64,000 nt of DNA, from positions 17,352,751 to 17,416,750 of the forward strand of contig JABAKD010000023.1 in the NCBI GenBank assembly GCA_012845835.1, given 5' to 3'. The notes under the pieces were generated by a model. It was not told the DNA's origin and did no database searches. It saw only the letters and a program-made list of their open reading frames with translations. Of this stretch, positions 54,903-64,000 are shown in pieces. Each line of letters begins with the position of its first letter. Position 1 is the stretch's first letter. This DNA comes from Undaria pinnatifida (taxonomy: Eukaryota; Sar; Phaeophyceae; Laminariales; Alariaceae). Both the position numbers and the translations under genes were made by a program.

Positions 54903-55913
54903 CTAACCTACGACATCAAGATGGGCCGGAGTATCAAGCGACCCTACTGTGCACTGTTCACAATCACACCGCGACCACGACCGCTTTCCGTGTGGTCTAA
55001 TTTTCCCAGTTCTGCAGGCTTCGGGCCGGTGCTTTTCTGGCGGCACATTGCATTGAGGAAGCCCCCCCCTCCCACGCGGAGCAGGGTGCGCCTCCTGGTA
55101 CGTGCCTTCTTGTCGACGGTGGCCGCAGTGAAAGCAGATCTGAGGGCCCCGGGGTGGGCCCTTGGGCTTCTTCGGCTTCGATTGGGGGGCATCAAACTGC
55201 CCAGCCCCATCCCCGCCGCCCCCAAACTGCAACATATCTGCAACCCCCGCCGACGCGCCTGCACCGCCCGGTGCGCCCCCTCCTTCACTTCCGCCACAAA
55301 CACCACCGCCTGCCCCAGACCGACTCCGCGGAAAAGGCGGGGGAACAGCGCTACCGACAACACCCTCAAACATCGCCCCCACTTCAGCTTCCTGCTACCT
55401 AGCACGCAATGCAGCATGCTGTTTACTGATAGAGCGCATCGTATTCTTAACGTTGGCGTGCCCTTTGAACTTATCATAGTGATTCTGAAGCTGTTGGGCG
55501 GTTTTCCGATATACAGGCTACCATTCCGCCCGGCCAGTCTCGATCTTGGCACAGTACTCGTTCCACTCGATTGCCCACTTATCGAAGTTGACGCGTTGGT
55601 GACTCTGAAACCTCCCCATGTCATCGCCTTGGATAAAAAGCTTGTCGTAGACCTCGCTGGCAAACTTACGTTTCTCTGCTCCATTAGTAACGGGAGCACA
55701 CGGCATTCCGGAATGCAAGCGCAGCATTCTTGCGTACTGCTTCGCAGAGCGCGTAAGTCGCGGGAGGGGCACATCGTTCAGGGCCACTGCTGGCTCGCCG
55801 ACAAGGTCAACCGGCTCCTCACCCCGAGCATCAGGTCCCCACAATCTCTGAGAAAGGTCGCTTCTTTCACCAGTGTCTGCCACGTCAAGAGCAGAGACCC
55901 ACCCAGGAAACAT
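54903..55913 (-). pseudogene. R3 ORF1, left-arm copy
   Basis: Same as the right-arm copy at 59599-60609 but on the minus strand, with only a few base differences. The same two internal TAG codons are present. Confidence 0.65.
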
Positions 55914-56434
55914 CGGGTTATCCGGTGACCAGCTGGCCGTGTCGCTTTAGATAATCTCAAACTCAAACTGTTCGTAGCACGCTCCAATCTACTTCGGCAG
56001 TCCGCGGTTCTTTGCAGCCATCCCAATATTTCAGCGATAATTGAACTCCAGCAGGATCGAGTGGGCCAGCGCAGGAGAAGCGCAATAGTAGCCTGCGGAG
56101 GTAACGACGGAAACCCTCAAAAAAAGGGCAAACAGTTACAGCAGGCGGAAAACATATTGAGCAGATTTCAGAAACAAACGAAACATATTTGCCACCTCTA
56201 CAGCATTCACGTCGTCCTGGTCGACATTGCCACCGATCTCGTCTCCGGCTTCTAGGTCACAAGCGCGGTCGTGACCAACATCAAAGTCAAACCCGTCGCC
56301 ACCGTCCTCTTCGCCCTCGTCCGAGTCCGCATCATCTACAAAAAAAGAAGAAATAAAAAAGTTTGGTTTGTGTGGCGAATACAAACGTCAGCAAGAGAAT
56401 GAGGAACGCCAATGCGGGCAGGGCGTCAGACAAC

Positions 56435-56881
56435 TCAGCTCAAATTCTTCCAAGGACGGTGTAAGGCATTACCTAGCGAGCCCACCACGTGGCAAGGTGC
56501 TTCGGTGGCGAAGAAGTCGGGGTCATCGTTGTAAGCGGCACTCGCATTCGGGTTCGGCGACGGTGCTGGTGTCGCAGGGGAGGGTGTCCAATCTGCCGCG
56601 AGGCGAACACGGGTAACGTCCCACAGAACAAGCCTGTCACCGCCGCCGCCGCAGATTTCCTTCATCGTCACACGACCCACACCCGCGAAGAAAGGTGCCT
56701 CCTTGTGTGCTGCGTACGTAGCAGGCTTGACCGCGTCGCTCACTTTGACTACGACGTTCTTCTGGCCGCCAGATTGACGTGATCGAGGACGCCACCGAAG
56801 CAAAGATCCAGTGGTAGTCTCATGGCCCTGTACGTTCCCAACACCAACACAACTGGCATGGTTGTTGCTGTGGAGTCGCAC
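56435..56881 (-). CDS. R3 ORF2, conserved unknown protein
   Basis: 148-codon minus frame matching 27717-28160 in R1, with one in-frame codon difference and a handful of substitutions (DVTRVRLAAD against DVAHVRVAAD). It lies in the spacer between the inverted arms. Product unknown. Confidence 0.35.
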   Translation of the reverse strand: MRLHSNNHASCVGVGNVQGHETTTGSLLRWRPRSRQSGGQKNVVVKVSDAVKPATYAAHKEAPFFAGVGRVTMKEICGGGGDRLVLWDVTRVRLAADWTPSPATPAPSPNPNASAAYNDDPDFFATEAPCHVVGSLGNALHRPWKNLS

Positions 56882-57809
56882 CTAGAGCTCCATCGTAAAA
56901 TATACCAGGTTTAGGCGATGTTGCCACGTTTAGTCGCTTGTGATGCGGATGTGCAGTGCATGTTGTTGGTTTAGATGGTGCAAGAAATAAGGTCTCGATG
57001 AATATGTTACAAAACATCCCAATCGCATCTGTGTTCCCGGCGGCAAGATGGTCGGAACCGGGCCGCGTATGGGATCCTTCAATATCTCGATCTCCACGTA
57101 AACGAGAACGGACGCGTAAGCATCCAGGCAGGCATACTCTACCCGTGACGGCATGATGAGGATTATAAAAGGCAGGCATCATTAACATTCCACCTATCAG
57201 CAGATTCAAGAGCATGGCGCCAACAATCAAGCTGGCAACAAGAAACGTTCGATAATCTACAACGAGCGTTAACAGGACACGCGCAGAGCTAGCTAGAGTA
57301 GTATCACCAGTTGGGCATTGAGGGGAGAACTCCGGCGAGACAAGCGGGAGGTCGGGTACGTGGGCAACTCTTTCCCAAGCAAACTAGACACTATACCCGC
57401 CAGCGAAAGAGATGGCGTCTGCACCCAACAAGCTTTCGCGTGAGTCAGCGCGTCCGCAGTGTTCGCGGCTTTGACCTCATCCAAATACGTCGCGTCTGAC
57501 TTGGTATTGGCGCCAAGTCTACCATCATGTCCTGGTACCAAATCACGCTGTTTTTTCACCTTGGGAAACGCAAGCGAGAATTTTCGAATTGAATACGCCT
57601 AGTAGTGCCAGCTGCGAACTGCCGAACCAAGAAAACACGACTGCCGCAATTGTACCAGGTGCCAGCTATCATGTACCAGCCATCATATGCTCAGAGCTAT
57701 ACATCACGTGTACGAGTGTAGAAGCTACGACAGCAAACAAGCTTCAGCAGAAGCAATAGCTTCAAAATAGATGGCGTAATTAGCCAGGCTGTTATTTACA
57801 CGAAAATAA

Positions 57810-58505
57810 AAAACTCGGGATACGTTATACTGAAGTTAATGTACAATAAGGTAGTGTGCACCCTCTCCCAAATAAGAAAGCCAGCCTAGGTCACTTTTTT
57901 GTACCTGGTATATTTTAGGTTCCTTGTACTACGTACTGCATCTGGAATCTGGCACGCGAGTAATCAGAGGTCAGGTATGGTATATACTACTACCAGGTAC
58001 CAGGTATTGCATGCTCGGAGCTATGATACCTGGTACCTGGTAGGTTCGAGTACAAGCAGCAGCGCACAAGCAGCAGGAGCAGTAGCCGACAATGACCTGG
58101 TACGACTCGTACCTCGTATCCAAATAACATTGCCGCAGACAGACTGCTGATGTACAGCAGTACAGGGCACGTAAACATAAACCTGGTAATAAGAAAGCCA
58201 GGGCGATATTTAGCTACCGGAATAAGAAACTCGGGAGCCAATATACTGAAGTTACCTGTGAAAACAAACCCTCTGCCAAATACGAAAGCCAACCTAGTGC
58301 TGTAGGTCAGTATTTCCGCGCGTGCCTTATGATATACCCGGTACAGCAGTACTACAGGCGTACAAGACACCTACCTGTAATATTAAAGGTGCAGTAATAA
58401 GAAAGCCGAGTTGATATTTTCAGGGAAATAAGAAGCTCGGGAGCTGTTATACTGAAGTCAGTGTAGAACGTACCCCCTCACAAATAAGAAAGCCAGCCTA
58501 CCGCA
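57810..58505 (+). repeat. Three ~75-bp TAAGAA-bounded motifs in R3
   Basis: Same set as R1 29085-29800, interleaved with CCTGGTACCAGG-type palindromes (57990-58050, 58555-58575). Confidence 0.7.
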
Positions 58506-59351
58506 GGCACCAGGTATGTATTATGGTTCTTATCTGGTATCCTGTACTGCTTTACCATGGTACCAGGTGCCAGGTATAAGAGTACAGCAGCAAGTAACAA
58601 ACAGAAGTCTACGATAGAACCACTCACATCCGGCCTTGGGTGGCGTAGGTAGAGGGCTGTAAGGAAACTACCCCATCCGCTTGCTCCCCCCCTTGAAGTG
58701 CTTTCTGCTGGCTTTGGCAGAATGGTGCTCGTGATCTCGATGAATCGACGCTGCCCTGGTTCGATGCTGTCAAAGTAGATGAAGTTGCACTTTGTTGTGG
58801 TTCGCTCTCCCGAGCAGATCCATCACCGCTGCCTTTACCGATACTTCCATCGCTGCCTCCACCGTCACGACCTCCGCCGCTGCTGCCTCCAATGCCCACA
58901 CCGCTGCCTCCGCCATCACTACCCACCTCGTCGCATCGACACATGGCAGGCTCCAAGAAACGAAACTAGTCACACTACAACCGCTGCTACAGGGAGGCAG
59001 GCTCCTTGGCTCGAGACAACGGAAGCAAGCCTGGTGGTCGTAGGCTAGGAGAACCGCAATTAGACATACTGAAGCGTACATAGCCGCCACACCAGCATGG
59101 TGCTGAGGAGCCGGCTGTGGTGCCGGTTGTCTGGTGTCCGCGCTGCGCGCGGTCCCGCTTGCGGTCTCTCTTCTCTCCCTGAGAGACGCGGCGCGATCAC
59201 AGCGCGAAGCTCGGTGCAATCATCGCCAATCATAATTGTATATCCTTACAAAACCCTTACAAAACTCGTGTTCCATTTGTTTAATTTGCTCCCTGTAAGC
59301 CAATCATACCGCTGGATCCTTACAAAAAAATCCCCAGGAACGTACACCTGT

Positions 59352-62287
59352 TCAATATGTTTTCCGCCTGCTGTAACTGTTTGCCCTTTTTTTGAGGGTT
59401 TCCGTCGTTACCTCCGCAGGCTACTATTGCGCTTCTCCTGCGCTGGCCCACTCGATCCTGCTGGAGTTCAATTATCGCTGAAATATTGGGATGGCTGCAA
59501 AGAACCGCGGACTGCCGAAGTAGATTGGAGCGTGCTACGAACAGTTTGAGTTTGAGATTATCTAAAGCGACACGGCCAGCTGGTCACCGGATAACCCGAT
59601 GTTTCCTGGGTGGGTCTCTGCTCTTGACGTGGCAGACACTGGTGAAAGAAGCGACCTTTCTCAGAGATTGTGGGGACCTGATGCTCGGGGTGAGGAGCCG
59701 GTTGACCTTGTCGGCGAGCCAGCAGTGGCTCTGAACGATGTGCCCCTCCCGCGACTTACGCGCTCTGCGAAGCAGTACGCAAGAATGCTGCGCTTGCATT
59801 CCGGAATGCCGTGTGCTCCTTTTACTAATGGAGCAGAGAAACGTAAGTTTGCCAGCGAGGTCTACGACAAGCTTTTTATCCAAGGCGATGACATGGGGAG
59901 GTTTCAGAGTCACCAACGCGTCAACTTCGATAAGTGGGCAATCGAGTGGAACGAGTACTGTGCCAAGATCGAGACTGGCCGGGCGGAATGGTAGCCTGTA
60001 TATCGGAAAACCGCCCAACAGCTTCAGAATCACTATGATAAGTTCAAAGGGCACGCCAACGTTAAGAATACGATGCGCTCTATCAGTAAACAGCATGCTG
60101 CATTGCGTGCTAGGTAGCAGGAAGCTGAAGTGGGGGCGATGTTTGAGGGTGTTGTCGGTAGCGCTGTTCCCCCGCCTTTTCCGCGGAGTCGGTCTGGGGC
60201 AGGCGGTGGTGTTTGTGGCGGAAGTGAAGGAGGGGGCGCACCGGGCGGTGCAGGCGCGTCGGCGGGGGTTGCAGATATGTTGCAGTTTGGGGGCGGCGGG
60301 GATGGGGCTGGGCAGTTTGATGCCCCCCAATCGAAGCCGAAGAAGCCCAAGGGCCCACCCCGGGGCCCTCAGATCTGCTTTCACTGCGGCCACCGTCGAC
60401 AAGAAGGCACGTACCAGGAGGCGCACCCTGCTCCGCGTGGGAGGGGGGGGCTTCCTCAATGCAATGTGCCGCCAGAAAAGCACCGGCCCGAAGCCTGCAG
60501 AACTGGGAAAATTAGACCACACGGAAAGCGGTCGTGGTCGCGGTGTGATTGTGAACAGTGCACAGTAGGGTCGCTTGATACTCCGGCCCATCTTGATGTC
60601 GTAGGTTAGCGTCTGCAGTCTCGCGTCGAGTTTTGCGTTTTATCAGTTCACAGAGGGTAGACCGTTCGAGTTCCATTTTTGTTTTTCTTTGTTCGCGAGC
60701 CGGTCGGTTCGTTTTGTGTGGCACTTGGGGGGGGAAGCTCACAGCGATACTACTAGCTAGATACTACGCTAGATACTACCACCGTTGTCGACGAAATAAG
60801 GCACGACCCGGTTTTGATTTGTTTTTCCTTTCCCCTGCTTCCTTTTTTCTGTCCCGAGGAGGGAGGGGAGAAGGGGGGAGGGTTATCTGGCACCCTAATC
60901 GTAGCTACCCCTCCCCCCGCCCTTTCTTTCTCTTTCTTCTCCGTTTTTATTTTATTTTCTGCTTTCTTGACGTTGCTTTCTTGTTTCCTCCGAGTTTTCT
61001 GATTTGTGTATCGTTTAGTTTTTCTGTGCGTTTCGCGTTGCGTAGGCTATTCTATTATTTGCGGTATCGATTTCCTGTCTCGTAGTACTTAGTAGTTTAT
61101 GAACACAGAGAGAGCTGATATCTTCTAGCCAGGGTGAAGAATCGGCACGGTACGTATGCTGGACGTCGCCGGGGGGCAAGAACCGTTCAGAGTCAAGAAC
61201 TCACCACGCAAGAGTCTGCAGTATAATCCGTAGTCTAGTGGTCTAATGAAAGAAGGAAGAATTATCAAAAGCATCATCTGGTTGAACTGGAGTAAACTGC
61301 TGTTACACGGGTCCTATTTTTTTGGGTGTTCGTGTCGTCTATTTTTGGCGGAGCCTCATGCATAACTTCCCAGTCTTCAAATATTGTCACCGGCACGCCC
61401 ACTTCATTCGATATACAATACGCCACCGAGGAGTTCAACCCAAAAAAACGCGCTGTATTCGAGTATTAGCAACGGCAAGATAATATACAACAATACATGT
61501 ATCACAAGCGTATGAAAAAAACACTGCTGCTGTGCTTTGCGGCCGGTTGGTACACTGCTTGCCGTTGTTTTACATTTCTTTTATGCGATACAACAGCAGT
61601 AGTATTAATAGTAGTCATGACATTTAAAAAAAAACAGATATCTGGTAAGCACAAGCCTGATACTAAATAAGAAAATCGGAAGGCCCTGTGCTGAGGATAG
61701 TGTGTAGAACTCACCCTTTCTCAAATAAGAACTTCAGCCTCGGCCAGAATTATTCCGGTTTCTTCCTCTTTTTCCTGTTTCATTACTTCTACTGTATAAA
61801 CAGCGTTGTACCTAGAATAATCTATCTGCACTACACCTATCGGGTACCTATTGACAGCGAGAAACAGGAATCCTGCGGGTTTCTTATTTTGGCGAGGGTG
61901 TTATCTGCACTAACTTCAGCTTCCGGATTTCTTGCCTTTCTGGAAGTATCAGCCTGCCATTCGTACGTCCTGTACTACTTTACGAGTATTATTGTGCCGC
62001 CGGCCCTCTGTTAAGAAACCGAGGTTTTAGTTTTAGGCTGAATTTTGTATCTTCATGAGAATTGCAAAATGATGTGGGCAACCCAACACTAACTTCGGTA
62101 TAAAAATTACCGAAGTTCTTACTTCTCCGCAACAACCTTGCGTGAGCCCCACTCTAATGAGAGGGAGGCATGCGCGATTTTTTTTATGATGTTTTACCAT
62201 GTTCCAAAGCGCCTCCATTTTTTTTTCGCGCTTCGCGCGATTATTTTGATGCCTTACGAAAGTGTCCCCATGTATGGGATCCGTGCC
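59352..62287 (-). repeat. Right arm of the 2.94-kb inverted repeat
   Basis: Inverted copy of 53224-56160. Homology to R continues a few bases further inward (ACAGGTGTACGT, as in R1 and R2), showing that the arm came from an R copy without the R3 central deletion or was repaired from one. The outer end stops at GGATCCGTGCC, after which unrelated sequence begins. Confidence 0.93.
59599..60609 (+). pseudogene. R-family ORF1, best copy, unknown function with Cys/His motif
   Basis: One frame from 59599 to 60609 (337 codons) interrupted only by TAG at 59992-59994 and at about 60115-60117. N-terminal part (about 130 residues): MFPGWVSALDVADTGERSD, LTRSAKQYARMLRLHSG, EVYDKLFIQGDDMGRF and NFDKWAIEWNEYCAKIE, mostly helical. 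Then QQLQNHYDKFKGHANVKNT, a Gly-rich linker, and a C-terminal Cys/His stretch (ICFHCGHRRQEGTYQEAH ... CNVPPEKHRPEACRTG) that could bind zinc. CAG-to-TAG changes would explain both stops. The layout (helical domain, Gly linker, Cys/His end) is gag-like or nucleic-acid-binding in style, but I do not recognise the family. Confidence 0.6.
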
Positions 62288-63258
62288 TCTAGATAACGAT
62301 CACACACCACATCAGATCCTCAACAGTCAATCACCACAAAGAAGATCAACTGCCGTGTCTTACCAACAACACTACACACTCTCTGGTGCTCCACTTTCCA
62401 CAAGGTCCATGACAAGCTTTGAAAAAAATGCACATCACGACACGCTTAGTTTACATTTGGACTAGGGAAATGGTTTTTGTAACGCAGGCGAATTAGTATA
62501 ACTCGCATTGTTTGTCTCCAGGCCCGATTCAGGCCCAACCAACTTGTTTGAACGCCGATCTTGCCGTGGGTCTGTGAGCATGGGTGCAGAAAAGGTTAAA
62601 CCGGCGCTCTCCCGCCGCGCGGGCGCGTGCTCGTCGAGGCACGAGCGAAAGCGTCTGGGTGTGGATGAGCCCGTGTATCTTTTCTTGCGGGATGACTATT
62701 GATAGACGTGTCTGAGAAAATAAGGACCGTTTTTGACCTCAACATAAAGAAAGACAGATCCCGGTATTATACACCCGGACAGAGCGGATGTCAACAGGAG
62801 GAGGCTGGGACGTGGAGGCCGGAAGCAGCCGAGTGTCGGAACGAGCGCTACAGGGCACAAAGGGACATAGAGCAGGGAAAGTTTGAAAGATGACGCCGAG
62901 CGCGGCGAGGGTGGAGAGGCTGGCATGCGTCGCGAGGGTAGCACGCACCACCCAGTCTCGATACGGCAAGAAACATTTTGCCTTTACGAACAGAGTGATA
63001 TGATACACCATGGAAAGGGTTCAAGGATATACTTAACATACTTTCGTATTGGCGATGGACAAACGTTTTCGGATATACACGGTGCCTTCGTGGCCAAACT
63101 CGGGCACCATTATATTTCAGTGTTCGCGACGCCCCCAGGACGCCATCGGATTGGCTGGGTGGGTCGGTTCGAGGTCTGTTGATATTATTGTACACACATA
63201 CACATATTGTGTCTTCATGGGGAGGGTGCTCGTGGACTTTTTCTTTTTTTCTGTTGTT
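62288..63258 (+). other. Unassigned DNA with short open frames beyond the inverted repeat
   Basis: Frames 62508-62702 (64 codons; SMGAEKVKPALSRRAGACSS, DEPVYLFLRDDY) and 62883-63182 (99 codons; RIYLTYFRIGDGQTFSDIHG) lie in the same frame, 180 bp apart. They could be pieces of one decayed gene. No domain recognised. Confidence 0.25.
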
Positions 63259-63628
63259 AAGGAATTAGTAGGGTATCAGTCCGTTTGACCACTTGCAAAA
63301 AGTTAACCAATAGCTTACCCATACTAAGCCATATATATGACACTCTCCCCCCCTGAAACAGCTAGATAGCAGGTCGGCCGGATATATGGGCGGACCTGTC
63401 AATGTCCATGCGGTCTCATTTCCTGGGGATACCGGGGAGAGTATATTTCAAGTTCGGCATGGGGAAAATCGGAAAAAGTTTTCTATTGAGGATGGTGGGA
63501 TTTAAACCAACGACCCAAAAAAAACATGGTATGTCGACGACGCCACTTATTAAGGAATTAGTGGGGTATAAGCCCGTTTGACCACTTGCAAAAGGTTAAC
63601 CAATAGCTTACCCAAACCAAGCCTTACT
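63259..63628. repeat. Two direct copies of a ~75-bp repeat
   Basis: TAAGGAATTAGTAGGGTATC ... CCGTTTGACCACTTGCAAAA ... CCAATAGCTTACCCA at 63259-63335 and again at about 63551-63628, with about 10 differences. The interval holds a tRNA-like string (63478-63550, minus) and CCGGATATATGGG. These could be short LTRs or SINE-related ends. Confidence 0.6.
63478..63550 (-). other. tRNA-like sequence (possible tRNA-derived SINE piece)
   Basis: The minus strand reads AAGTGGCGTCGTCGACATAC, a T-run, then GGTCGTTGGTTTAAATCCC-ACCATCCTC. The second part resembles a B box/T arm (GGTTCAAATCC with one change) and the first an A box. The anticodon arm is replaced by a T8 run and no acceptor partner is seen, so it is not a functional tRNA gene. 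Confidence 0.25.
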
Positions 63629-63720
63629 ACATTGTGCTGTGCTGTACCACTGCTGTACCTGGTACTACGTCCTGCTGTAGTACAGGGTGGCACCGTCGTC
63701 GATCGCCCGCCGTCGCCCGG

Positions 63721-64000
63721 TTGCTCGCTCGCCCGCCGTCGCTCCCTTCCCCGGTCGGTGCCGTTCGATCGCCCGCCGCCGCTGTTGTTATCGTTATTAC
63801 CACGTACCGATACTACAACAACACCAGAGGGGTGTACACATGCATACTACATCATTGAATCGCAATGCATGCACCCCCAGCTCAGCCCGGTCGTTCGCTC
63901 GCCCGCCGTCGCTCCCTTCCCCGGTGCCGTTCGATCGCCCGCCGCCGCTGTTGTTATCATTATTACCACGTACCGATACTACAACAACACCAGAGGGGTG
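63721..64000. repeat. Direct repeat at window end
   Basis: The block 63721-63832 (CGCCCGCCGTCGCTCCCTTC ... CTACAACAACACCAGAGGGG) recurs at 63895-64000, at a spacing of about 168 bp with a few-base gap. The second copy runs off the window. Confidence 0.85.

Larger units (their letters stand above)
53224..56160 (+). repeat. Left arm of a 2.94-kb near-perfect inverted repeat
   Basis: Reverse-complement match to 59352-62287, from GGCACGGATCCC at 53224 to AACATATTGA at 56160. I count roughly eight mismatches over 2.94 kb. The arm covers the last ~275 bp of R2 and the first ~2.66 kb of R3, including their head-to-tail junction. Confidence 0.93.
53498..59340. repeat. R3: third R copy, truncated at the 3' end
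   Basis: Starts ACAGAGGGCCGGCGGCAC directly after R2. It lacks the R1 segment about 26517-27468 (junction at 56160) and ends near AAATCCCCAGG at 59340, where the inverted copy begins. It keeps the longest ORF1 and an ORF2. The 3' motifs (57810-58505) match R1. Confidence 0.82.

Noticed and set aside
63478-63550. Functional tRNA gene
   Set aside because: Only A/B-box-like pieces are present; the anticodon arm and 5' acceptor strand are missing.

Overview
The window is eukaryotic, repeat-dense DNA. I see no cellular gene, rRNA operon, prokaryotic gene order or convincing tRNA gene. Nearly all of it is nested or tandem retroelements and one multicopy repeat family. The GC-balanced composition, Ty3/gypsy-like and Ty1/copia-like elements, and lack of bacterial features would suit a compact algal or other protist genome. 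That taxonomic guess is weak, because no lineage marker is visible.

Layout. 1-570 is a GTT microsatellite running into a Ty1/copia fragment (571-1285), followed by unannotated DNA with a diverged internal duplication (1281-1880). From 23195 down to 2006 on the minus strand lies an old Ty3/gypsy-like element, E0 (gag, RT, RNase H, integrase). It is split by a 12,430-bp LTR element, E1 (3490-15919), whose 4-bp target duplication is CATG; joining the flanks restores E0's reading frame. From about 24353 a repeat family, here called R, begins. R1 (24353-30776) is followed by a second copy of the E1 family, E2 (30777-44119, 13,343 bp, TSD CTTA). Then comes R2 (44124-53497), interrupted by a 6,217-bp Ty1/copia element (44305-50521, 406-bp LTRs, TSD CCTGA), and then R3 (53498-59340). 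A 2.94-kb stretch spanning the R2/R3 junction (53224-56160) is present again, inverted and almost identical, at 59352-62287. The last 1.7 kb (62288-64000) holds unassigned ORFs and short direct repeats.

The most unusual content is the E1/E2 family. Both copies have LTRs, a shared putative primer-binding site, a gag-like region, a D,D(35)E integrase with a chromodomain and a Tudor-like tail, and target duplications. I find no reverse transcriptase or RNase H between gag and integrase. In that interval both carry a NADAR-type (YbiA-like) domain preceded by about 230-bp tandem repeats. The simplest reading is a large element mobilised in trans by an RT-bearing relative such as E0, carrying an ADP-ribose/NAD-related enzyme as cargo. 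All copies here are broken by stops and frameshifts, so nothing in the window is predicted to be autonomous now.
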